Of a stretch of 18,273 nucleotides of DNA, positions 7,750-14,069 are shown one piece after another; within the stretch, counting starts at the first letter, position 1, and every line of letters begins with the position of its first letter. The DNA comes from Desulfobacterales bacterium. Its GTDB lineage: Bacteria > Desulfobacterota > DSM-4660 > Desulfatiglandales > JALVZP01. A program made the position numbers and the translations under genes. The notes beneath the pieces are model-generated. The model ran no database searches. It saw nothing but the letters and a program-made list of their open reading frames with translations, and was not told where the DNA came from. The stretch is from the NCBI GenBank assembly GCA_027037575.1, contig JALVZP010000338.1, positions 1 to 18,273 of the forward strand, in the 5' to 3' direction.

Positions 7750-10272
7750 TTATTTTTTCATCTTCTGTAATCTCTTTTTTAGCTTCCATCTATTTCCCCA
7801 TTTTACTAATGGGTTTGGTGGAGGTTTAAGTCTTTTTTCGTGCAGATTTGAAGAATAAATAAGGTCTAAAAGATGAAGAACTGGCTTTTTTACATATGCA
7901 AATGTAAGTCTGCATCCAGCACAGTATGTGACATAATCATATGGGCTTTCATTTGCCCTTTTCTTTATCACCTCTTCAGTAATAAATTCTGGATTTGCAA
8001 CTGCTGCCATACCTCCTGCACCACAACATTTCGTCATTGTTCTGGAGTAATCTAATTCTTCAACATCATATCCAAGCTCTTCCATGATCTGACGAACTGC
8101 CTCGTGGAGATCCTCCTCATGCCTTGTAACACAAGAATCATGAATAGAAAAGACCATATCCTCTTTGCTTACTGGATCTGGAACACCGCGCTCTGCTAAT
8201 ACATGATAAATAGTAGTTAACTCTAATTTAGAAGATGCATGTCTTTTAAACGTATGATAGCAATCAGGACAGGCAAGAATTAGTTTATTTGTCCCAAGAG
8301 AAAAGATCATATTTATGGTATTTTCTTGAATTTTTTCAAATCCTTCTCTATCTCCCAATAAATAAGTGGGTTCCCCACAACAATTTAATACAATTCCAAC
8401 ATTCTTCAGCCTTTCCCTTAGATAATTATAAATTGCAAAAACAAGATCAGGAGAGTAGCTTGGTAGGCCACAGCCAGGAAAGAAGACATAGTCACATTTT
8501 CCTGTCTCAATATCAGGAATAGCAAGTGTAAAGTATTCTGATGTTCCCCATTTCTGATTGGATAATACAGGCTTATGCTGAGGAAGTGGTGCAACACCAA
8601 GATTCACAAGCCTTTCTCTAAACTCCATGCAAAGCTCGCCCATATTTAGACCCTGAGGGCAAACTGTCTCGCACAGGCTACATACATTGCAGGAATAAGG
8701 GATGATCAATTCATCCTTTTTTAGATGCTGAAATCTTAGTACCAGATCCTTTGGAGTGAAGCAAAATTCTTTAAGAAAAGCACAATTTTTTACACATCTT
8801 CTACATTCACACTGAAGACATCTTTCTGCCTCTTTCTGAGCTATTTCTGAATCAAATCCCCTTTCTACCTCACTAAAGTTCCGTATTCTTAGATTTGGAT
8901 CTAAAGAGGGCATAGATTGTCTTTCTTCCTTTTCTATGCCAGATACATCTACAATTAACTTTGTTTCCCAAGGCCTTAGTTCATAGGGAATGGGCTTTGC
9001 CTCTCCATATCTCAGATATGTATTTATTGCATAAGCTGCCTGACGTCCATGGGCCAATGCACCTACAACAGTATCTGGCCCATTTACTACATCCCCACCT
9101 GCGAATACCCCAGGAATGCTTGTCTCTAAGGTATCTGGATTAACTTCTATAGTATTCCATCTTGTAGTCTTTATTCCAGCATCAATGAGTCCATCCAATT
9201 CTGTTGTTAAACCTATTGCTACTATTACCTGATCAACTGGGATATCAAAATCAGATCCATCTATAGGAATAGGACGTCTTCTTCCACTTTTATCAGGCGG
9301 ACCAAGCTCTGTCCTGATACATCTTATCCCTTCTACCTTTTCCTTTCCCAAAATCTCTACTGGAGCAGTAAGGATCTGTATATCTACTCCTTCCTCTTCT
9401 GCTTCTCTTATCTCTCTCTCATGAGCAGGCATCTCTGCCTTTGTCCTTCTGTATAGGATAGTTACTTCTTTTGCTCCAAGCCTGAGGGCTGTTCTTGCTG
9501 CATCAATAGCTACATTTCCTCCACCTATTACTGCTATTCTCTTTCCTATCTGGACATTCTCTCCTGTATTGACCTTTTTTAATAAGTCTATAGAATGGAA
9601 TACTCCTGGAAGATCTTCCCCTCTTATACCAAGCCTTAAACTCCTTTGTGTTCCAAGTGCAAGAAAAATGGCGTTATAATTATTCCTGAGCTCTTCAAAG
9701 GAGATATCCTTTCCCAAACGGGTATTCAGCTTAACTTCTATTCCCATCTTAGGAATAAAAGCAAGCTCTTCTTCTACTATGTTCCTTGGAAGTCTGTATG
9801 TGGGGATATAAAGCCTTAATGCACCTCCTATGAAAGGTTCTGCTTCATATATAGTCACTTTATACCCTTTTTTTCTAAGGCAATAGGCAGCCATAAGTCC
9901 AGCAGGGCCACCACCAACAATTGCAACTTTTTTGTCTTTTTCCTCTTCTTCAATATTTGTATCAACAGGAGTTGGACTCTCTTTATCTGCCACATATCTT
10001 TTTAAGTAACATATAGCAATAGGTCTATCTATTTCTCCCCTTTTACATGCCTTTTCACACGGCCTTACACAGACCCTACCAAGTATTTTAGGAAAAGGAA
10101 GCTTTTCTAAAACAACATTAAGTGCCTCCCTGTATTTCCCTTCCTTTATTAAAGCAATCATTTTGCGATTATCTATATGAAGGGGGCAGGCTGCCTGACA
10201 ATATGGAGGTTCTTCTCCTATACATTTCTCTATTATCTGAGGAGAATATCCGAGGTATTTATTATATTCCAT
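7750..10272 (-). CDS. NAD(P)H-FAD (GltD-like) / HdrD-type iron-sulfur oxidoreductase
   Basis: The 840-residue multidomain redox protein begins with a GltD/DPYD-like 4Fe-4S region (C25, C29, C68, C72, C76), then an FAD fold (IVGGGPAG, 118-124), an NAD(P) fold (IGGGNVAIDAAR, 249-260) and the second FAD motif GVFAGGDVV (388-396). Residues 485-538 hold a ferredoxin dicluster (CLQCECRRCVKNC, then CNVCSLCETVCP). The C-terminal part has two CCG domains: C601, CCG at 631-633 and CPDC at 668-671; then C714, CCGAGG at 749-754 and CAGC at 784-787. Such CCG pairs bind non-cubane clusters that act on disulfides or persulfides in HdrB/HdrD. No signal peptide is seen, so it is cytoplasmic; a basic tail ends the chain. 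It probably passes electrons between NAD(P)H and a disulfide or sulfur substrate. GAGGAG lies 7 bases before the ATG. It follows the TVP38 gene by four bases. Confidence 0.88.
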   Translation of the reverse strand: MEYNKYLGYSPQIIEKCIGEEPPYCQAACPLHIDNRKMIALIKEGKYREALNVVLEKLPFPKILGRVCVRPCEKACKRGEIDRPIAICYLKRYVADKESPTPVDTNIEEEEKDKKVAIVGGGPAGLMAAYCLRKKGYKVTIYEAEPFIGGALRLYIPTYRLPRNIVEEELAFIPKMGIEVKLNTRLGKDISFEELRNNYNAIFLALGTQRSLRLGIRGEDLPGVFHSIDLLKKVNTGENVQIGKRIAVIGGGNVAIDAARTALRLGAKEVTILYRRTKAEMPAHEREIREAEEEGVDIQILTAPVEILGKEKVEGIRCIRTELGPPDKSGRRRPIPIDGSDFDIPVDQVIVAIGLTTELDGLIDAGIKTTRWNTIEVNPDTLETSIPGVFAGGDVVNGPDTVVGALAHGRQAAYAINTYLRYGEAKPIPYELRPWETKLIVDVSGIEKEERQSMPSLDPNLRIRNFSEVERGFDSEIAQKEAERCLQCECRRCVKNCAFLKEFCFTPKDLVLRFQHLKKDELIIPYSCNVCSLCETVCPQGLNMGELCMEFRERLVNLGVAPLPQHKPVLSNQKWGTSEYFTLAIPDIETGKCDYVFFPGCGLPSYSPDLVFAIYNYLRERLKNVGIVLNCCGEPTYLLGDREGFEKIQENTINMIFSLGTNKLILACPDCYHTFKRHASSKLELTTIYHVLAERGVPDPVSKEDMVFSIHDSCVTRHEEDLHEAVRQIMEELGYDVEELDYSRTMTKCCGAGGMAAVANPEFITEEVIKKRANESPYDYVTYCAGCRLTFAYVKKPVLHLLDLIYSSNLHEKRLKPPPNPLVKWGNRWKLKKRLQKMKK

Positions 10273-10276
10273 ATCT

Positions 10277-10972
10277 TTACTCCTCTTCTACCACATCCTT
10301 GTATTTTTTCTTTATCATACCAGGTATGAGAGAAACAATTACAAAGAAAACACCTGCTATTGCAAGATACATCATTGTTTTCTTTAAATTTCCTTTTCCA
10401 CTGACTAATGCACCACCTGCAAACACATATGCTATGATACCAGGGAGCATACATATCCATGAAACCAAAACATATGTCCAAAAGCTTATATTTGTTATTC
10501 CATATACATAGTTTTGAATATTAAATGGAAATATAGGGACAAGCCTTGTAATCATAAGCATTCGCCATCCGTGTTTTCTTACTCCTTCATCAATCTTACG
10601 CAATCTCTCATTCTTCTTTATCCATTCTTCCACCATGGATCTGGCAGCATACCTTGCTATAAGAAATGCAGCAGAAGCTCCTAAGGTAGCACCAATGGAG
10701 ACATATATTACTCCCTTAATCGGGCCAAATGCTATTGCTCCTAAAAGGGTAATAGGAATACCTGGAAGGAAGAAAATGCAACTGAGTATATACATGATTA
10801 TATAAACAACTGGTCCTAAAAGACCAAGACTCTGAATCCATTGATTTAATTTCTGCACATTCTGCAAACTTATATATTTTGTGAGCCCAAAGATCCTCAT
10901 AAGGACTATTACAGCTATTAGTATTCCGAGTATAACAAAAAGCTTCGTCTTACTTTTCTTTTGATCACTCAT
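10277..10972 (-). CDS. TVP38/TMEM64 (VTT/DedA-superfamily) inner-membrane protein
   Basis: The 231-residue membrane protein starts with a helix (about 10-29), followed by the VTT domain. The conserved re-entrant motif FFLPGIPITLLGAIAFGPIKG spans 67-87, with GATLGASAAFLIARYAAR (94-111) after it. The second half motif is RLVPIFPFNIQNYVYGIT (143-160), followed by two helices and a short basic and acidic tail. Members of this superfamily are thought to move lipids or act in ion-coupled transport; many bacterial copies lie beside FAD-dependent oxidoreductases. Here it is the first gene of an operon with an NAD(P)H/HdrD-type oxidoreductase, a rhodanese and a YeiH-type exporter, so a role in substrate entry or in membrane docking of the redox protein is possible but unproven. 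The start follows AAGGG by 7 bases. A sigma70-like promoter lies 26 bases upstream. Confidence 0.88.
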   Translation of the reverse strand: MSDQKKSKTKLFVILGILIAVIVLMRIFGLTKYISLQNVQKLNQWIQSLGLLGPVVYIIMYILSCIFFLPGIPITLLGAIAFGPIKGVIYVSIGATLGASAAFLIARYAARSMVEEWIKKNERLRKIDEGVRKHGWRMLMITRLVPIFPFNIQNYVYGITNISFWTYVLVSWICMLPGIIAYVFAGGALVSGKGNLKKTMMYLAIAGVFFVIVSLIPGMIKKKYKDVVEEE

Positions 10973-10997
10973 AGTTCACCCTTTTTAGAATTTTTGG

Positions 10998-11028
10998 AGT
11001 ATATATTCTTTAGAGTATAAAATGTCAA
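10998..11028 (-). promoter_or_regulatory. Sigma70-like promoter of the TVP38-oxidoreductase-rhodanese-yeiH operon
   Basis: On the minus strand a perfect TTGACA (11028-11023) is followed by a 17-base spacer and TATATA (11005-11000). Shifted by two bases, TATACT (11003-10998) is a closer -10 match with a 19-base spacer. The site is 26 bases or more before the TVP38 start codon, and no other minus-strand gene lies between, so it should drive the four-gene operon. Confidence 0.68.
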
Positions 11029-11050
11029 TAAAAAATTGGAGAATTTGTCT

Positions 11051-11088
11051 ATCTCTCTCTTCAGCCTTGACATAGAAAGAGAGAAGAT
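11051..11088. repeat. Inverted repeat around the -35 box of the bS22-like gene
   Basis: ATCTCTCTCTT (11051-11061) pairs with AAGAGAGAAGAT (11077-11088) over 11 bp with one bulged A, leaving a 15-base centre that contains TTGACA. Its position between divergent promoters suggests a possible operator. No T-run follows on either side, so it is not a convincing terminator. The arms are simple pyrimidine and purine runs, so chance symmetry is possible. Confidence 0.4.
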
Positions 11089-11095
11089 GTAAAAG
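11067..11095 (+). promoter_or_regulatory. Sigma70-like promoter for the bS22-like gene
   Basis: TTGACA (11067-11072), a 17-base spacer and TAAAAG (11090-11095, 4 of 6 matches to the -10 consensus). Transcription would begin near 11102, giving a leader of about 20 bases that contains the strong Shine-Dalgarno AAAGGAGG (11109-11116) just before the ATG at 11121. Confidence 0.55.
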
Positions 11096-11120
11096 TGCGA
11101 GAAAAAATAAAGGAGGATCT

Positions 11121-11210
11121 ATGGGAAGCGTCCTTAAATGGCGTAGAAGAAAAATTAGGAAGCATAAGTATAGAAAGATGAGAAAGAGGATGCGTCATAA
11201 AAATAAATAA
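11121..11210 (+). CDS. bS22 / mS38-like small ribosomal protein (AURKAIP1/COX24 family)
   Basis: A 29-codon gene ends with TAA at 11208-11210. The product begins MGSVLKWRRRKIRKHKYRKM and ends with RKRMRHKNK, so about half of its residues are Lys or Arg. The opening MGSV followed by a basic run and a (K/H)-K-x-R-K motif is the pattern of the bacterial AURKAIP1/COX24-domain proteins, known as bS22 in mycobacterial ribosomes and related to mitochondrial mS38. The protein would bind rRNA of the small subunit near the decoding region. Support for expression is an AAAGGAGG four bases before the ATG and a promoter-like TTGACA/TAAAAG pair upstream. It is monocistronic and divergent from the TVP38 operon. 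It is slightly shorter than the 33-residue mycobacterial protein. Confidence 0.85.
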   Translation: MGSVLKWRRRKIRKHKYRKMRKRMRHKNK

Positions 11211-11215
11211 TGTTC

Positions 11216-11238
11216 AGATAGCTAAGTATATCTTTTTT
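11216..11238 (+). terminator. Weak intrinsic terminator after the bS22-like gene
   Basis: AGATA (11216-11220) can pair with TATCT (11229-11233) around an 8-base loop, followed directly by five T residues (11234-11238). The position, six bases after the stop codon, is right, but the stem is short and AT-rich, so termination would be inefficient. Confidence 0.35.
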
Positions 11239-11337
11239 GTTAAAGGATTTAAAGTGGAGAAATTATAAAAGCACAGATTTGGAGAGGGTTTATTGGCCGG
11301 AAAGAATCCAAATATCTTGAAGCCTGGACTGGAAGAC

Positions 11338-14061
11338 TTAAGACAAAATAGGCTTTATCTGGACAGGGATAGTTTTAAAACAAGGGATTTTTGCCATTGG
11401 ATCAAATGAGGATTCAGAAAGGAGATTTACTGGAGATTCAGGAAAATGAAATGTGCTAAAAAAAACTCCTTCTTCTACCCTATCAGATATCTTTGCTTTT
11501 ACCTTTATTTTTCCTTTCTCAGAACACACCTCCACCATATCCCCATCTGATATACCCAATCTTTCTGCATCCTTAGGATTAATCTCTATAGTTGGATCTG
11601 AAAATATCTCTTTAAGCCCTTCTATCCTCATACTCATTGTTCCTGAATGATAATGAAATAGGGATCTTCCTGTAGTAAGAATGAATGGATATTCTTTTTC
11701 TGGCATCCTATCCTTTGGCTTTGGATCACATCTAAAAAGTGTAGGTCTTTTTGGAAAGCCATCCTTATAGAGGATATCTGTTCCTAAGTGATCCTTACTA
11801 TAGCATGGCCACTGTATCCCGCCTTTATTTAGCCTTTCATATATAATTCCCTTATATTCTGGAACAAGCTCCCTTATTTCTTGAAAAACATCTTCTGCCC
11901 TTCTATATGAAAACTCCTTCTCATATCCCATACTTTTTGCAATCATACAGATAATATCCATATCAGAAAGTGCATCCTTAGGAGGATCTATTGCCTTATT
12001 TATCTTTTGAACCCTTCTTTCTGTATTTGTAAATGTGCCTTCTTTTTCTAAAAAGCTTGATGCAGGAAGAACAATATGTGCAAGCCTTGCTGTATCAGTA
12101 AGGAATATGTCTTGGACAACAAGAAAATCAAGCTTCTTTAATGCCTCTATGGTCTTTTTTTGATCAGGATCAGTAATTACTGGATTTTCTCCAATAATAT
12201 ACATTGCCTTTATTCCATCATCTAAGACAGAATCTATCATCTCTATTAGACTAAGTCCTTTATCTTCTGCTATATTTTCCTTCCATCTTTCTTCAAATAT
12301 CTTTCTTGCCTTAGGATCTTTTATTGACCTATATCCTGGAAGAAGATCTGGAAGAACTCCCATATCACATGCACCCTGAACATTGTTCTGACCTCTTAAT
12401 GGATTTATTCCAGATCCATAAATCCCTAAGTTTCCTGTAAGGATAGAAAGATTAGATATTGCAAGAACATTTTCTGTTCCATTTAGATGCTGTGTAATTC
12501 CCATTGCATAATAGATGGAGGATGGCTTCTCTTTTGCATAAAGCCTTACTGCATCTATTAGCTTATCCTTTTCTACTTTGCATACTTCCAAAAGCTCATC
12601 CAAATCCAAGGAATCAATGTATCTTTTATATTCCTCAAATCCCTCCACATTGTTTTTCTTTATAAAATCCTCATCATAAAGACCCATATCTATAATCAGC
12701 TTTGACATAGCAGTAAGAAGACATATATCTGTTCCAGGTCTTAGCCTAATCCATATATCTGCTATATCACAAAGCTCTATCCTCATTGGATTAATTACAA
12801 TAAGATTTGCTCCCTTCTTTTTTGCCCTCTTTATCCTTAGCCCAATTATTGGATGATTCTCTGTTGGATTTGCACCTATAACTAAGATTGTCTTTGAATC
12901 CTCTATATCAGAAATAGAGTTTGTCATTGCAGAATATCCAATACTCATAGAAAGTGCAACTGCTGTTGGTGAATGACATAGCCTTGCACAATGATCAATA
13001 TTGTTTGTCTTAAATACAAGTCTTGAAAGCTTTTGAATAAGAAAATTTTCTTCATTTGTAAGCTTTGCTGAGCCAAGAACACCAATTTTTCCCATATTTT
13101 TCCTAAGGGATTCCCTTATCTTTTCTATTGCAAGATCCCTTGATATGGGAATAAATGATCCATCTTTATTTAAAAGTGGTTTTGTAAGCCTTTCACTGCT
13201 ATTTACAAAACCTATTCCAAACCTTCCCTTTACACAAAGCTCTCCTTTATTTACTCCATCTCCTCCCTTTACTTTAACTATCCTATTTTCCTTTATTCCA
13301 ACCTCTATCTCACATCCACATCCACAATATGGACAAATGCTTTTTATCCATTTTTCAGGATCTTCTTCCTTAGGACTATAAATTGCACCTGTTGGACATA
13401 TATCAAGGCATGTTCCACAGAATCTGCATCCTTCATCTAATAGATGGACAAGCTGATCATCCTGCTTTATGTATGAAATGCAAGCATTTTGTAGTCTTAT
13501 TTCATAACATGCCCTTATGCATTTGCTACAAAGTATGCAGTAGTTATAATCCCTTATAAAAAAAGGCTCTCTTATCTCCTTATATCCTCTTTCCTGAATA
13601 ATGAGATTGCTTCCTAAAAGATTAAGCTTTTTTGCAATATCCTGAAGAATACATCTTCCATCCTTTGGGCATATCTTGCATCCTTTTTTTATAGAAAGTC
13701 CCCTAAGGCAATTTTCAATTCCTTCACATTCCTCATATTTTTCACAGAAAAGACAGTAGGAAGGATGGGACGAGTATCTTAAAAGAAAAAGAAATGCCTT
13801 TTTTCTTTCCTCTAATATCTCCTCATCCTTTGTAATTACCTCCATTCCATCAAATACCTTCTCCTCACATGCCTTAACAATTCCTTTTCCTTTTACTTTT
13901 ACAAGACAGATTCCACATGATCCAGAAGAACCAATCTCTTTTTCATAGCAGATATGAGGAATATCTATTCCATTTTTAAGTGCTACATCTATAAGCCTTT
14001 CCTGCCCTTCTACCAAAAACTCTTTTCCATCAATCCATATCTTCATTTCCCTAATAGCCAA
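11338..14061 (-). CDS. Formate dehydrogenase alpha subunit, NuoG/FdhA type, Cys form
   Basis: The 907-residue molybdenum or tungsten enzyme probably oxidises formate to CO2. In order: a [2Fe-2S] domain (C38, C49, C52, C65); a NuoG-like region with H99, C103, C106, C112 plus C118, C128, C131 and C137; two ferredoxin clusters (CILCSKCIRAC 175-185, CRFCGTCLDICP 212-223); the catalytic-domain cluster (C243, C246, C250, C276); and the bis-MGD domain. The active-site stretch CARLCHSPTAVAL (358-370) has Cys362, codon TGT at 12978-12976, where selenocysteine occurs in other members, with His363 after it. The C-terminal cofactor-binding domain ends with FHFPESPVNLL. The first codon is TTG (14061); ATG at 14046 (residue 6, MKIWIDGKEF) is the more natural start, though neither has a well-spaced ribosome site. 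No NuoE/NuoF-like or membrane partner is in the window. A non-formate substrate is possible. Confidence 0.85.
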   Translation of the reverse strand: MAIREMKIWIDGKEFLVEGQERLIDVALKNGIDIPHICYEKEIGSSGSCGICLVKVKGKGIVKACEEKVFDGMEVITKDEEILEERKKAFLFLLRYSSHPSYCLFCEKYEECEGIENCLRGLSIKKGCKICPKDGRCILQDIAKKLNLLGSNLIIQERGYKEIREPFFIRDYNYCILCSKCIRACYEIRLQNACISYIKQDDQLVHLLDEGCRFCGTCLDICPTGAIYSPKEEDPEKWIKSICPYCGCGCEIEVGIKENRIVKVKGGDGVNKGELCVKGRFGIGFVNSSERLTKPLLNKDGSFIPISRDLAIEKIRESLRKNMGKIGVLGSAKLTNEENFLIQKLSRLVFKTNNIDHCARLCHSPTAVALSMSIGYSAMTNSISDIEDSKTILVIGANPTENHPIIGLRIKRAKKKGANLIVINPMRIELCDIADIWIRLRPGTDICLLTAMSKLIIDMGLYDEDFIKKNNVEGFEEYKRYIDSLDLDELLEVCKVEKDKLIDAVRLYAKEKPSSIYYAMGITQHLNGTENVLAISNLSILTGNLGIYGSGINPLRGQNNVQGACDMGVLPDLLPGYRSIKDPKARKIFEERWKENIAEDKGLSLIEMIDSVLDDGIKAMYIIGENPVITDPDQKKTIEALKKLDFLVVQDIFLTDTARLAHIVLPASSFLEKEGTFTNTERRVQKINKAIDPPKDALSDMDIICMIAKSMGYEKEFSYRRAEDVFQEIRELVPEYKGIIYERLNKGGIQWPCYSKDHLGTDILYKDGFPKRPTLFRCDPKPKDRMPEKEYPFILTTGRSLFHYHSGTMSMRIEGLKEIFSDPTIEINPKDAERLGISDGDMVEVCSEKGKIKVKAKISDRVEEGVFFSTFHFPESPVNLLSESSFDPMAKIPCFKTIPVQIKPILS

Positions 14062-14069
14062 AGCCTGAT

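Larger units (their letters stand above)
10973..11337. other. Intergenic region between TVP38 and formate dehydrogenase genes
   Basis: This 365-base stretch carries divergent sigma70-like promoters, an inverted repeat and the small bS22-like gene, each listed separately. The remaining piece, 11239-11337, lies between the small gene and the end of the formate dehydrogenase gene, which face each other. I see no convincing RNA gene or strong terminator in it. Confidence 0.7.

Noticed and set aside
11239..11337. Terminator for the formate dehydrogenase gene around 11318-11338
   Set aside because: Only a 4-5 bp imperfect pairing is possible and no T-run follows on the minus strand.
11294..11410. 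Short plus-strand TTG-start reading frame (LAGKNPNILKPG...) after the bS22-like gene, with a GGAGAGGG ahead of it
   Set aside because: Most of it is antisense to the end of the formate dehydrogenase gene, it has no ATG, and I see no family resemblance.
12976..12978. Possible selenocysteine (TGA) in the formate dehydrogenase active site
   Set aside because: The codon at the position is TGT (Cys), followed by CAT (His); no in-frame TGA is present.
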